A stretch of 56,572 bases of DNA from Candidatus Kryptoniota bacterium (GCA_036567965.1 DATCTN010000004.1:1-56572), one strand, 5' to 3'; positions 26,403 to 35,451 are shown, counted from the first letter of the stretch. The notes: generated by a model from the sequence alone, not told the origin. Numbers and translations are program-made.

Positions 26403-26591
26403 ATGACAGACGAGACGCGGGCAATTGTAGCCAGCAATCTGACCTTGGCATTCTTCTATGCAAATCCGGCGGAATTAATTGAGCAACAACGAGATCCAAG
26501 GGTTCAATACACGGTTGCCGATCGCCTGCAAAAACTCATAGATTACTATTTGCAGATTTTCAGTACGCTTAAAGAACAGGAAAGTGCCTAG
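26403..26591 (+). CDS. Small acidic protein of unknown function (62 aa)
   Basis: ATG 26403 with CGGAGG six bases upstream makes this a likely real gene. 62 residues: MTDETRAIVASNLTLAFFYA, then a mostly helical part (VQYTVADRLQKLIDYYLQIF) ending KEQESA. No signal peptide and no cysteine. The frame is open six codons further upstream but the ribosome site decides. Isolated between two regions of gene debris. I do not recognise it. Confidence 0.6.
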   Translation: MTDETRAIVASNLTLAFFYANPAELIEQQRDPRVQYTVADRLQKLIDYYLQIFSTLKEQESA

Positions 26592-26859
26592 AGAATTTAA
26601 GCTGTAGATTCCCGACACGAATTGGCTTGTTTTCTTTAAAGAAGGAATCGGTTGGGCCCATGTTCGTTCGCGTCATTTCGACACTGTCAACTTGCCGCCG
26701 TGTGAGGGAGTCCCTTTCCAACGCTTTAAGCGCCGACATGCGATCAAGAATCGATACAGTTCTATAATGGTACGAGCGTTGGACCACTGACCTTGCGTTG
26801 TCTCAAACTGTGGGGACAGGTCATTGTCTTTCATCAGTATGAACAACTTCTTAATTTGA

Positions 26860-27087
26860 CATTACAGAATAAATGGAGGCGAGCATCGAATTGGAAGTCC
26901 GAAGTACGAGGACCTGCTCAACACAGCGAGATGTCCTGTCGACACTGTAGACTTCCATATAACGACCAAGTGCAGTCAGGATTGCCCATACTGTTGGGGT
27001 CCGAAGAATGATAGCACTCCGATTGATACTCGTCTTGCGATCAGGATAATTTCTCATCCGCAAGCTTGGAGCAAAGGCGGAGGTTGA
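26860..27087 (+). pseudogene. Truncated radical SAM enzyme fragment
   Basis: 75 codons open between stops, without a good start. The protein reads GSPKYEDLLNTARCPVDTV, then DFHITTKCSQDCPYCWGPKN: the CxxxCxxC motif of radical SAM proteins (cysteine codons at 26971, 26983, 26992). The frame ends at TGA 27085-27087 just past the first helix, so more than two thirds of the barrel is missing. The glycosyltransferase gene begins 21 bp later, which marks a deletion or insertion junction. Confidence 0.65.
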
Positions 27088-27108
27088 GCGGATGGGGGAC
27101 AAAAAAGC

Positions 27109-28425
27109 GTGTCGAGTAAAAGCGCTGATTACCAGATAATCAGAAGAGGACTTACGGCAGTTCGCCCGATCCTCCTCTCTCGATGGTATCTTCCAACTAT
27201 TATTGCTTTTGGATTTGCAATCCGCCTTTACTGGATACTGGTTTTTCATCCCTATCCCGTGAGCGATTTTGGTTTCTATTTCCATAGTGCTGAGTCCATT
27301 GTTAAAGGTTATGGTTATGTAACTGATCATGGTTTCGCCACCGCGTACTTCCCCATCGGTTATCCGTTTTTTCTCGCGATCCTATTCTGGGTCTTTGGGG
27401 TCTCGGTTACCGTGGCTGAAACTGCAAACCTTATTCTTTCTGTCGCCTCGCTCGTACTCGCGTACCGGATAGCACGCGCCATCTTTAAGTCGGAAGCGGC
27501 AGGATGGTTTTCCCTCCTGTTCCTTGCCATTTATCCGAATAACATCTCATACACATCCCTCGTTTCTACAGAAATTCTTTATCTGTTCTTGCTACTACTG
27601 GGGTTAGACCTTTTGTTGCCGTGTGTGTCAGCAAAGGGGGTAGCGCATGTCGGCCGCTTGCTGACTGCAGGATTCGTGTTTGCGTTCGCGACGCTTGTCA
27701 AAGTGCAAACACTTTTCTTGCCCGCTTTCCTTCTCCTTTTGTTTCCTAAGTTCTGGCGAGAAAGAGTAAGTCTGGTCAGTCAGTTGAAGAGAGTTGCGGT
27801 TCTCTATGTTGCCTTCATTATAGGATTGAGTCCATGGATCATTCGCAATTACGAACTCTTTAACGACATTGTTCTTACAAACACCGGTGGTCTGAACCTA
27901 TATATAGGCAATGGTCCTGAAGCAAACGGGACTTTTGTTGAAATACCGTGGCTCGGCGCTGTAAACAGTATGCAGGATGAGTACAATGTCAATCAAATTG
28001 CGAGAAGAAAAGCAATCGATTATATAGAAAGGCATCCGCGGCGAACCGTTTCGCTTATGCCGAAAAAGCTCGTAGCCCTCTTCGACAGCGGTGATGGTCT
28101 GTATTGGAACACAGAAGGCACTGGGAAGGGATCAACATATAGAAGACACGTCTTGTCTTCACTCGATCAACTCAATTCAATTTATGAGTCCATCGTGTAC
28201 GTCATCTTCGTTGCTTCACTCCTCTTCGGGTGTTGGAAAAGACTGCGATATGGCAAGGATGGCGGTTGGCCGCTATTGGGTATTGCCGTGATATTCTATT
28301 TCGTCGGCATCTATCTCGTGTACTATGGCGCGGCGCGTTACAACTTCCCGATAATCCCATGGATGATAATGTACTCCGCCGCGCTGCTGGCCTCTCCATT
28401 TGAAAAGCGTGCGCGCGGAAGTTGA
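27109..28425 (+). CDS. Membrane glycosyltransferase, GT39/ArnT-like (PMT_2)
   Basis: 438 residues, GTG start with GGGGGA nine bases upstream. About eleven transmembrane helices. The first extracytoplasmic loop has the catalytic Asp region PYPVSDFGFYFHSAESIVKG, then GYVTDHGFATAYFPIGYPFF, as in lipid-linked sugar transferases of the GT39/GT83 group. A later GLSPWIIRNYELFNDIVLTN and the IGNGPEANGT loop are common in this family. It should move a sugar from a polyprenyl-phosphate donor to a protein or glycolipid at the outer face of the inner membrane. It stands alone, so the acceptor is unknown. Confidence 0.8.
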   Translation: MSSKSADYQIIRRGLTAVRPILLSRWYLPTIIAFGFAIRLYWILVFHPYPVSDFGFYFHSAESIVKGYGYVTDHGFATAYFPIGYPFFLAILFWVFGVSVTVAETANLILSVASLVLAYRIARAIFKSEAAGWFSLLFLAIYPNNISYTSLVSTEILYLFLLLLGLDLLLPCVSAKGVAHVGRLLTAGFVFAFATLVKVQTLFLPAFLLLLFPKFWRERVSLVSQLKRVAVLYVAFIIGLSPWIIRNYELFNDIVLTNTGGLNLYIGNGPEANGTFVEIPWLGAVNSMQDEYNVNQIARRKAIDYIERHPRRTVSLMPKKLVALFDSGDGLYWNTEGTGKGSTYRRHVLSSLDQLNSIYESIVYVIFVASLLFGCWKRLRYGKDGGWPLLGIAVIFYFVGIYLVYYGAARYNFPIIPWMIMYSAALLASPFEKRARGS

Positions 28426-28781
28426 CCTGGCCAGCGGTACGATCCAGTGTTGTTATCGCGTGAAGGTCGGACCAGTGACTTTGCTGCGGTACATCAATCG
28501 GGGGCAGGTCAGCCGGTGACTCTGATAATGGTCGACCTTGAGCCGAGCAAAAATACCTTCTCATATATTGTTTCTTGGGATTCTTTCGAAAGACTTTCAA
28601 GGAGATAGTCAAGTTCATCTCGCATTGGTTTACCTCTTGGCTGGATTTTTGTGGGTCGTCAAATGATGTTATTGATTTTTGAATAGCCCGGTGCTTGGCC
28701 TAACCCTGAATTCAAATTGTCTTGATCAAGAATAAACTAATCAGTCATTTATTGCCATTTCCATTTTGTACGTCTCCAAAA
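28426..28781. other. Gap with unidentified coding-like fragment
   Basis: A short plus-strand stretch near 28515-28608 reads VTLIMVDLEPSKNTF, then SYIVSWDSFERLSRR and a stop. It has no start or ribosome site and I do not recognise it. The rest shows nothing. Confidence 0.3.
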
Positions 28782-29090
28782 TCAAGCGGACAAATCAGCG
28801 GTTTTGCTAAGAGACGGTCGCCGAGTCGTTGTCCGTGATAAGTTGGACCGTTTTCTTGCTCTCAGTGTATTTTCTCTGATTCTGTCCCTCCGTGTTAGTA
28901 TCTCCTCTCTTCTGCCGCAGTACACATTGGCCAGAGTAAAATTGTCCAATGGTTCAGGGTAACGTTTGTTGTTGTAGTAGTCGATGAACCCTGCGATCTC
29001 TTGCTCCAGTTCCCATGGCATATTGTATTTCAGGAGGTTGATCTCATTCACCGTCCATGCAGTTGAACAGAAGAACATGATTCCGACCAT
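28782..29090 (-). pseudogene. 3' remnant of an IS3-type transposase (OrfB)
   Basis: The minus-strand protein contains ELEQEIAGFIDYYNNKRYPE, then LANVYCGRREEILTRRDRI and TLRARKR. This is the C-terminal end of the integrase domain of IS3-family transposases (usual form: F-YYN-RYHESL-N-TPADVYFGRR-EIL-RR). The catalytic D and D-E parts are missing, and changes such as RYPEPL for RYHESL suggest long decay. No terminal repeats found. It lies about 120 bp before the tRNA pair. Confidence 0.65.
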
Positions 29091-29162
29091 GCGTTTCAGT
29101 CCTGCTTTGGTTTGGATGTCTTGGGAAATTGGTGCTCAAGGCTTAAATTTCATTCGCAGGTC

Positions 29163-29191
29163 TTGAACAAATCTTGCACAAATTTTAAAAA
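29163..29191 (+). promoter_or_regulatory. Candidate tRNA promoter, flanked by an inverted repeat
   Basis: TTGAAC, 17 bases, TAAAAA, ending 17 bases before the tRNA-Gln gene. It is bracketed by CGCAGGT (29155-29161) and ACCTGCG (29191-29197). Confidence 0.35.
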
Positions 29192-29208
29192 CCTGCGAAA
29201 ACGGTCAT

Positions 29209-29281
29209 TGCCCGGTGGTGTAATTGGCAACACGCCTGACTCTGGATCAGGAAAGTCAAGGTTCGAGCCCTTGCCGGGCAG
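29209..29281 (+). tRNA. trnQ: tRNA-Gln (anticodon CUG)
   Basis: Complete cloverleaf: acceptor TGCCCGG (29209-29215) with CCGGGCA (29274-29280), D stem GTGT/ACAC, anticodon arm CCTGA-CTCTGGA-TCAGG with anticodon CTG, T arm CAAGG-TTCGAGC-CCTTG, discriminator G. CCA is not encoded. Confidence 0.95.
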
Positions 29282-29326
29282 CTTCAAAAAACTAACAACT
29301 GAAATCTAACAGCAATTAGTTGCTAT

Positions 29327-29399
29327 GGCGCTATCGTCTAGTGGCCTAGGACGTCGCCCTCTCAAGGCGAAAACACGGGTTCGACTCCCGTTAGCGCTA
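29327..29399 (+). tRNA. trnE: tRNA-Glu (anticodon CUC)
   Basis: Acceptor GGCGCTA (29327-29333) with TAGCGCT (29392-29398), where the first pair is G-U, D arm GTC...GAC, anticodon arm TCGCC-CTCTCAA-GGCGA with anticodon CTC, T arm ACGGG-TTCGACT-CCCGT, discriminator A. CCA is not encoded. 45 bases after tRNA-Gln, probably one transcript. Confidence 0.95.
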
Positions 29400-29538
29400 C
29401 GCGGATTGGAGAGTTCAAACCACGGGACTCATCTTCCACGGAATTGCAGAGCTTGAACCGGCTCGGATCTCACCCTCACCTCTTTTCTTCTTCACCCGTT
29501 TACCGCAGTAATTCTTCCCCCGAACATTCCCCGCCGAA

Positions 29539-30117
29539 CTAATCGAGAAATTTTTTTATCGTCGATTCAAGATAAGTCTTATCACGCTCCCCGAGCCAGC
29601 GAGTCGCGATCTTTCCATCTTTGTCCACGATAAATGAAGTCGGTATGACATTGATATTTCCAAATGCGTCGGCGACATCATCGTTGTCTATTACGATCTG
29701 ATATGTGAGACCGTTATCCGATACGAAACTTGAAACCTGATTCAATAGATCGCTTCCTTTGTCCACCGACACTCCGACTATCACTAGACCTTTTGAAGCA
29801 TACTCTTTGCTGATCGATTCGATGTCGGGAAGCTCCGCTTTGCATGGACCGCACCATGTCGCCCAGAAGTTTATCAGGACTGTCTTGCCTCTCAGGCTCT
29901 TGAGCGACACCAGTTTACCCGAGTTATCGTACCACGAGAAGTCCGATGCGAACTCATTTTGTGAAGGGGCGACACTCGTTGCGAGAGAGACATTGTTCCT
30001 GAAGTCCGCCGAGGAAGGAGTTACCTTTGACGCGCTTCCTGCGTTTTGTTGAGCCGGTTGCTTACTGCACGAGGCGAATAGCAGCGCGCATACTAGTACG
30101 AGACTCTTACGTTTCAT
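29539..30117 (-). CDS. TlpA/ResA-like thioredoxin lipoprotein
   Basis: 192 residues. Lipoprotein signal with lipobox FASC (Cys17). After a Ser/Ala-rich linker, a thioredoxin fold of the TlpA type: FSWYDNSGKLVSLKSLRGK, VLINFWATWCGPCKAELPDI with the WCGPC redox motif (about residues 88-92), and the cis-Pro loop VIPTSFIVDKDG. Likely a membrane-anchored periplasmic disulphide reductase for cytochrome c maturation or oxidative repair. Its start overlaps the anti-sigma gene stop by four bases, so it is the third gene of the sigma operon. Confidence 0.9.
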   Translation of the reverse strand: MKRKSLVLVCALLFASCSKQPAQQNAGSASKVTPSSADFRNNVSLATSVAPSQNEFASDFSWYDNSGKLVSLKSLRGKTVLINFWATWCGPCKAELPDIESISKEYASKGLVIVGVSVDKGSDLLNQVSSFVSDNGLTYQIVIDNDDVADAFGNINVIPTSFIVDKDGKIATRWLGERDKTYLESTIKKFLD

Positions 30118-30977
30118 GGATTTTTCGCGCCTGTTCCTGGTTGGAGATAGGCCACAAGATCTTTCTTGTCAAGATTGGCTGTTGCTATGCACACGTTGTT
30201 CTGGAAATTCCAGACCGCCTGTACGTCTCCGTCTTCATCCTGTGTCCAGAACCAGTCGTTCTTGTCGATGGTGTCCATGCACTTGGCCGGGAGATGGACG
30301 TTTTGTGAGATCATCGCGTCCTTCGGGAAGCAGTAGAGGTAGATATAATTCTCACCCATCTTATAAATGACATGGGCCATCTTGTGTCTTCCCTGGGAGG
30401 AAACACTTCCGCCGATCCAGTCCGCGCTCTGGACTCCGGGAAGATCTAGCGTATAGCCCGCGTTCTTTAGAATGAAGGATGCTACATCGGCCGTCGCGAT
30501 CGCGGTAATTTCGGGTTTGAACTTCCCGCTCAGCACGTCCTGGAAATTGTTTCCCGCTATAGTCAGCCCGTCGAGAGACGCAGCAACCGAAGTTGCCAGC
30601 TGGTCCCCCGGTGACGGAGGAAGGACGATGTTATCCTTGTTTGCGAAAAACAAAATAATCGCGAGGACAAAAACAACTCCGACGGCAAGCACCGGCTGGA
30701 AAATGCTGTTGCTGACGACCCGGTCTAAGAAGCCGGAGGGGATCGCGGTGCCGCCTTGATTGGATATCTGAGCCATGATCGCAGTTTCAAGATCATAAGG
30801 CACATCTACGAAGGTGATCTTGCGCTTGATGTAGGCTTTGGTCAGTCTCTCGAGTTCGAATTCGTCCCTGCAGCTCCCGCAAATCTCGATGTGTTCGTAG
30901 AAACTCTGCGATTCACTCTTGGCGAGTTCGTTGTCGACCGCCGCGCTCATCAAGTCGCGGGATTCCCTGCAGTCCAC
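30114..30977 (-). CDS. Anti-sigma factor with zinc-finger (ZAS) domain
   Basis: 287 residues. N-terminal ZAS/zf-HC2 domain with the HxxxCxxC motif HIEICGSC (His29, Cys33, Cys36), which in this family binds zinc and holds the sigma factor. One membrane helix (FQPVLAVGVVFVLAIILFF, about 95-113) and a 170-residue extracytoplasmic domain containing DVASFILKNAGYTLDLPGV and WIGGSV; this outer part I do not recognise. It lies 21 bp after the ECF sigma gene, the standard arrangement. The TlpA gene downstream suggests that the signal may be redox or envelope related (inference). Confidence 0.85.
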   Translation of the reverse strand: MDCRESRDLMSAAVDNELAKSESQSFYEHIEICGSCRDEFELERLTKAYIKRKITFVDVPYDLETAIMAQISNQGGTAIPSGFLDRVVSNSIFQPVLAVGVVFVLAIILFFANKDNIVLPPSPGDQLATSVAASLDGLTIAGNNFQDVLSGKFKPEITAIATADVASFILKNAGYTLDLPGVQSADWIGGSVSSQGRHKMAHVIYKMGENYIYLYCFPKDAMISQNVHLPAKCMDTIDKNDWFWTQDEDGDVQAVWNFQNNVCIATANLDKKDLVAYLQPGTGAKNP

Positions 30978-30998
30978 CGTTAGCTTCTCCTCTCACAC

Positions 30999-31583
30999 TC
31001 AATCTTCGTCTGCTTCATCATAAACATCTTTGAACCCGCGCTTCAGGGCGTATTCCCTCAGCATAGAACGCAGCATTTTCCTGCCACGATGAAGTCGCGA
31101 CCTGACGGTACCGATAGGTATCTCGATGAAATCGGCGATCTCTTCGTAAGTGTAACCTTCAATGTCGCACAAGATAACGACCGTCCTGAAATCTTCCGGA
31201 AGTTCCTGCAGCGCCTTGGCAACTTCATCCTCGAACAGACCTCCGAATATTTTTTCCTGTAAATCATTTGTATCGACCGCCGAATCCTTAACCGTCGCGT
31301 AAAAATCTTTTATATCGTCATAATCAATCTTATCGGGCTCCTTGGATTCTTTCCGATAACGGTTGATGTATGAATTCTTCATTATCCGAAACAACCATGC
31401 CTTAGCGTTCGTTCCCTGTGCGTACTTGTCGAAGAACCTGTAAGCCTTCATGAAAGTTTCCTGGACAAGATCCTTTGCATCGTCAGGGTCCCCGGTCATC
31501 CGAAGCGCAAAGTTGTACAACGCAGCCATGTGCGGCAGCATTTCGCTTTCGAAATTCTTTCGTCTTACCTGTGCTTGTTCCAT
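30999..31583 (-). CDS. ECF sigma factor (RpoE-like)
   Basis: 194 residues. Sigma region 2 (LYNFALRMTGDPDDAKDLVQ, then ETFMKAYRFF, AWLFRIMKNSYINRYRK) and region 4 (LPEDFRTVVILCDIEGYTY, then EEIADFIEIPIGTVRSRLHR, GRKML) are both complete. There is no region 1.1 or 3, as expected for ECF factors. First gene of a three-gene operon with its anti-sigma factor and a TlpA-like protein. The housekeeping-type promoter 50 bp upstream suggests basal expression, with possible autoregulation not visible. Confidence 0.93.
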   Translation of the reverse strand: MEQAQVRRKNFESEMLPHMAALYNFALRMTGDPDDAKDLVQETFMKAYRFFDKYAQGTNAKAWLFRIMKNSYINRYRKESKEPDKIDYDDIKDFYATVKDSAVDTNDLQEKIFGGLFEDEVAKALQELPEDFRTVVILCDIEGYTYEEIADFIEIPIGTVRSRLHRGRKMLRSMLREYALKRGFKDVYDEADED

Positions 31584-31633
31584 TACAAAGAAGGTATGAT
31601 TCGCTCTCTCAGTTTCAACTGGTCAACTTTGTC

Positions 31634-31662
31634 AGTATAACACTCGACAAAAACTAAGGCAA
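31634..31662 (-). promoter_or_regulatory. Sigma-70-like promoter of the ECF sigma operon
   Basis: On the minus strand TTGCCT, 17 bases, TATACT, about 50 bases before the sigma gene start. Confidence 0.55.
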
Positions 31663-31869
31663 GGTTTGCCGCCGTGAAACATGCCGGGAATGACCTTTAT
31701 CATACGGTATCACCAGGCGAGACCCTTACGTCATACGGAAAGCTCTACTGCTCACAATTGAGAGTAGTGACAATTTGCGACACAACCTCTTGTGAGTTCA
31801 TTCTGCAGAGATTAAATTTTTTGTAGCTGAATCGAATCTGAACATGTCAGAACTCCGGAGATTTTGGAA

Positions 31870-32814
31870 TTGAAAACTAGAATTTTGGGAAAGAACGGAC
31901 CTGCGCTTACCGTTGTCGGATTCGGTGCGTGGGCAATAGGAGGACCGTGGGAATTCGGGTGGGGGCCGGTTAATGACGCAGATTCGGTGGCGGCAATAAA
32001 ACGAGCATTCGATCGGGGGATAAACTGGATCGACACCGCCGCAGTCTACGGGCTCGGACATTCCGAAGAGACAGTCGCAAAGGCGCTCGGGGGGATGAGA
32101 CACAGTGTTTTCATCGCGACGAAATGCGGGATGATATGGGATTCGAAGGGAAACGTCAGAACTCATCTTGGACCATCCAGCATTAGGAGCGAGATTGAAA
32201 ACAGCCTTCGGAGGCTGAAGACGGACCATGTGGACCTCTATCAGTTCCACTGGCCAGATCCGCTGACTCCTGTCGAAGATTCGTGGGGAGTGATGCTGAA
32301 GTTGCGCGAGGAAGGTAAGGTCAGATTTATAGGCGTGAGCAATTTCGATGTACTGCTCCTGGAGCGATGCATGGCAATAGCACCCGTGCAGTCGCTCCAG
32401 CCGCCGTTCAACCTCCTGAAGCGAGAAGTCGAAAACGAAATGCTTCCATATTGCCGGGAAAATGGAATTGGAGTGGTCGCCTACAGCCCGATGATGTCCG
32501 GTCTCCTGAGCGGGAAATTCGACGCGACTAGAATGAGCGCCGACGACTGGCGCAGAAAGAACAAGATGTTCCAGGAACCGCTCCTCTCCCGGGAACTCGC
32601 TTTCGTCGATAGGCTCAGGCCAATTGCGGCGAAGTATTCAAGGACGGTCGGGCAACTCGCCGTGGCCTGGGTGAACATGAACCCGGCAGTCACGTCCTCC
32701 ATCGTCGGGGCGAGAACGGCCGAACAAGTCAAGGAGAATGTCACAGCTGACTTCGAGATTGATTCCGGCGACATGAAGATTATTGAGTCGGCACTCGAGG
32801 AAACGCTTCAGTGA
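31870..32814 (+). CDS. Aldo/keto reductase
   Basis: About 314 residues. The start is a TTG: one at 31864 is only three bases from GGAG, one at 31870 has nine bases of spacing and fits better. The AKR catalytic set is visible: Asp and Tyr in WIDTAAVYGLGHSE, Lys in FIATKCG, His in LYQFHWPD; the C-terminal NADPH-binding part has GARTAEQV. Similar to the YajO/PLP-dehydrogenase-like branch of NADPH-dependent reductases acting on small aldehydes. Substrate not predictable. No operon partner is obvious; the DUF362 gene follows after about 60 bp. Confidence 0.9.
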   Translation: MKTRILGKNGPALTVVGFGAWAIGGPWEFGWGPVNDADSVAAIKRAFDRGINWIDTAAVYGLGHSEETVAKALGGMRHSVFIATKCGMIWDSKGNVRTHLGPSSIRSEIENSLRRLKTDHVDLYQFHWPDPLTPVEDSWGVMLKLREEGKVRFIGVSNFDVLLLERCMAIAPVQSLQPPFNLLKREVENEMLPYCRENGIGVVAYSPMMSGLLSGKFDATRMSADDWRRKNKMFQEPLLSRELAFVDRLRPIAAKYSRTVGQLAVAWVNMNPAVTSSIVGARTAEQVKENVTADFEIDSGDMKIIESALEETLQ

Positions 32815-32875
32815 CGGGAGTTGACGCGGTCAATTCAAATCATAGAGACTCCGCTAATTCGCGTGTGTGAATTCA

Positions 32876-33967
32876 ATGACTAAATCAAAAGTTGCTGTCG
32901 TTAAGACAAGGCCTGAAAGAGTCCTGCAAGATTACGGGCGCCTTGTGGAGATGGCTGGAGCTGCCGAATGTCTTGACGGGACAGCACCCACGATCCTAAA
33001 GGACAACATCAGCTGGCATTTTCCCTACATCTCAGCCAACACGATGCCGTGGCAGCTGGAAGGAACGGTACTGGCACTCAAAAAACTAGGTTTCGGTGAG
33101 CTCATTGCTGTACACAACAACACGGTTGTAACGGATCCGAACAAGGGAGAGAAGCTGAACAAGCTTGCTGCTGTTTACCGGAAATACGGCATACTGGAGA
33201 TATATAACAATGAACCGGACGAGGTCGAGTGGGTCCCATACTCGCCAAAAGCCCGGATGCTTGCTCTTCACAAGATTTTTCCTGACGGATTGAAGATTCC
33301 CGGATTCTTCCTCGGCAAAAATATCGTTCATCTCCCGACTATGAAGACCCATATCTACACGACTACCACAGGAGCGATGAAGAACGCCTTCGGCGGACTC
33401 CTCAACACGAGACGTCACTATGCCCACTCATGGATACACGAGACACTTGTCGACCTTCTTGCCATCCAGAAGGAGATTCATCCCGGCATTTTCGCTGTCA
33501 TGGACGGCACTATTGCAGGCAACGGACCCGGTCCTCGCACAATGATACCTGTCGAGACCGATTACATTCTCGCAAGCGCAGACCAGGTGGCGATCGACGC
33601 GGTCTCGGCAAAGATGATGGGATTCGACCCGATGTCGATAAAGTATATAAGGCTCGCTCACGAAGCCGGTCTTGGCACCGGCGATCCCAAAGAGATAGAG
33701 ATCGTCGGAGAAGATATTCGCGGCATCGATCTGCATTTTTCCGTTGGCGACAATTTCGCCAGCCGGGTCGGGGACCTCCTATGGTTCTCGCCGATGAAAG
33801 TCATGCAGGGATTCTTCTTCCGTACTCCGATAGTTTACGCATTCGTATTCGGGAGTTTTTTCTATCACGATTATTTCTGGTGGCCGTTCAGGGGAAAGAA
33901 GATACAGGACAGAATAAGAAAGTCCTCCGAGTGGGGGAAGCTCTTTCTAAGTTATCCCGAAGTCTGA
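32876..33967 (+). CDS. DUF362-family protein
   Basis: 363 residues from ATG 32876; a GTG three codons earlier is also possible. Conserved DUF362 features: N-terminal VAVVKT, ILKDNISWHFPY, IVHLPTMKTHIYTTTTGAMKN, FAVMDGTIAGNGPGPRTMIP and ASADQVAIDAVSAKMMGFDP. Unlike many family members, no ferredoxin cluster motif is attached. The C-terminal 60 residues are hydrophobic (GFFFRTPIVYAFVFGSFFY) and could associate with membrane. The biochemical role of the family is unsettled. Confidence 0.8.
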   Translation: MTKSKVAVVKTRPERVLQDYGRLVEMAGAAECLDGTAPTILKDNISWHFPYISANTMPWQLEGTVLALKKLGFGELIAVHNNTVVTDPNKGEKLNKLAAVYRKYGILEIYNNEPDEVEWVPYSPKARMLALHKIFPDGLKIPGFFLGKNIVHLPTMKTHIYTTTTGAMKNAFGGLLNTRRHYAHSWIHETLVDLLAIQKEIHPGIFAVMDGTIAGNGPGPRTMIPVETDYILASADQVAIDAVSAKMMGFDPMSIKYIRLAHEAGLGTGDPKEIEIVGEDIRGIDLHFSVGDNFASRVGDLLWFSPMKVMQGFFFRTPIVYAFVFGSFFYHDYFWWPFRGKKIQDRIRKSSEWGKLFLSYPEV

Positions 33968-34078
33968 AGAGGAACTGAAATCAAGAAGCGTCGGATATCC
34001 GGGTGCGATAAATCAGGCGGACAAAATCATTTGAAGACGGGTGCATGGAACGATTTGGAGAAACGATAGGACGGAAGA

Positions 34079-34762
34079 ATGAAAACATTTGGAGTTTTGA
34101 TTACGGTCGCTGCACTATTCGGCGGCTGCGCGTCGGAGAAGATGTTGCTGAATAAATCCGACCGGATAATCTTCCTTGGAGACTCAATCACGGAACTTGG
34201 CGGCCAGGAAAACGGATTCGTGACACTAGTGGAGGATTCGCTCGCGGCGAAATTTGGCGCGGACGCGCCCGCTGTAATAAACGCGGGCATCAGCGGCAAC
34301 AAGGTGACTGACCTCCAGGCGCGGCTCGACCGTGACGTGATATCTAAGAATCCGACTATAGTTGTCATCTATATCGGCATAAATGATGTCTGGCATTTCG
34401 CGCTCCCGAGCCACTCGGGGACTCCTGCGGCTAAGTTCGAGTCGGGGCTGAGAGACATTATTACAAGAATTCACGCGGTCGGTTCGAAAGTCATTCTCTG
34501 TACGCCAAGTGTGATTGGTGAAAGCAAGAACGGCACCAACCCGCAAGACGAAATGTTAAATCAATACGCTGATATCAGCCGCAAGGTCGCAAAAGACATG
34601 GGCGTTCAATTGTGCGACCTCCACAAAGATTTCATCGACTATCTCTCGACTAACAATGCTGAAGACAAACACGAAAGTGTGCTGACAGTTGACGGAGTTC
34701 ATCTCACGGTTGACGGAAATCGATTTGTCGCAGGACTTATGCTGAAAGCGTTCGGATACTGA
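34079..34762 (+). CDS. SGNH/GDSL-type esterase lipoprotein
   Basis: 227 residues. Lipobox FGGC (Cys17). SGNH blocks are all present: block I FLGDSITE with Ser36, block II Gly in NAGISGNK, block III GINDVW, block V DGVHLT with Asp205 and His208. Probably a membrane-anchored esterase or acyl-hydrolase acting on glycan acetyl groups or lipids. Stands alone, 110 bp after the DUF362 gene. Confidence 0.9.
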   Translation: MKTFGVLITVAALFGGCASEKMLLNKSDRIIFLGDSITELGGQENGFVTLVEDSLAAKFGADAPAVINAGISGNKVTDLQARLDRDVISKNPTIVVIYIGINDVWHFALPSHSGTPAAKFESGLRDIITRIHAVGSKVILCTPSVIGESKNGTNPQDEMLNQYADISRKVAKDMGVQLCDLHKDFIDYLSTNNAEDKHESVLTVDGVHLTVDGNRFVAGLMLKAFGY

Positions 34763-34980
34763 TTTCGAGATTATCCTGAAGAATTTCATTCGATACCTAC
34801 TGACAAAATGTCTTATCGGCGGCAAGAATTTTTCGTTTTCTGTCGTGCTGCGTGACTCATTTGTCTAAGTCAAACCTGCGAAGAAACATCTACGCATTCT
34901 TCATTTAGAAATCGGGCCTCTCTCCTCCGGCATGCCGATTGATCTATTACCATCATGAAAATCAAAAGGAGGAATGATTT

Positions 34981-35451
34981 ATGGCACTGATTAGATGGAA
35001 ACCCGAGAATGAAATCTCCACATGGTCGCCGCTCAGAGATCTCGTGAGCATGCAGCGCGAGCTTGGCCGCGTGTTCGACGGTCTTTTCTCGGACTTTGAC
35101 GGAAACGTCTCAGGTCTGAGTCGTTGGGCACCACACGTGGATGTTTCTGAAAATCATGACGCCTATACGATCAAGGCAGAACTGCCGGGCGTAAGCAAGA
35201 ACGACGTCAAGATCACTCTCCAGGACAATATTCTGACGCTGAAGGGTGAGAAGAAAAATGAGAACGAAGAGAAGAATGCTGAGTACCATCGCATCGAGCG
35301 GTCGTACGGCAGCTTCGAGAGATCGTTCACACTCCCTACCGGCGTCAAGAGTGACAAGATAGATGCGTCATTCAAGGACGGCGTCCTTTCAATCACTTTG
35401 CCGAAGGTCGAAGAGGCGAAGCCGAGAGAAATTGAAGTCAAATTGTCGTAA
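34981..35451 (+). CDS. Hsp20-family small heat-shock protein
   Basis: 156 residues. AGGAGG eight bases before ATG 34981. Alpha-crystallin domain from about residue 45: WAPHVDVSENHDAYTIKAEL, PGVSKNDVKITLQDNILTLK, and the family GVL motif in FKDGVLSITLPK. N-terminal RDLVSMQRELGRVFDGLF is the usual oligomerisation segment. Holds unfolded proteins for refolding. Followed by its own terminator, then a helical protein and Lon, so this is a protein-quality-control neighbourhood. No CIRCE element seen upstream. Confidence 0.95.
   Translation: MALIRWKPENEISTWSPLRDLVSMQRELGRVFDGLFSDFDGNVSGLSRWAPHVDVSENHDAYTIKAELPGVSKNDVKITLQDNILTLKGEKKNENEEKNAEYHRIERSYGSFERSFTLPTGVKSDKIDASFKDGVLSITLPKVEEAKPREIEVKLS

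Noticed and set aside
34763-34980. Heat-shock operator (CIRCE) before hsp20
   Set aside because: Searched by eye for TTAGCACTC-N9-GAGTGCTAA; nothing similar found.
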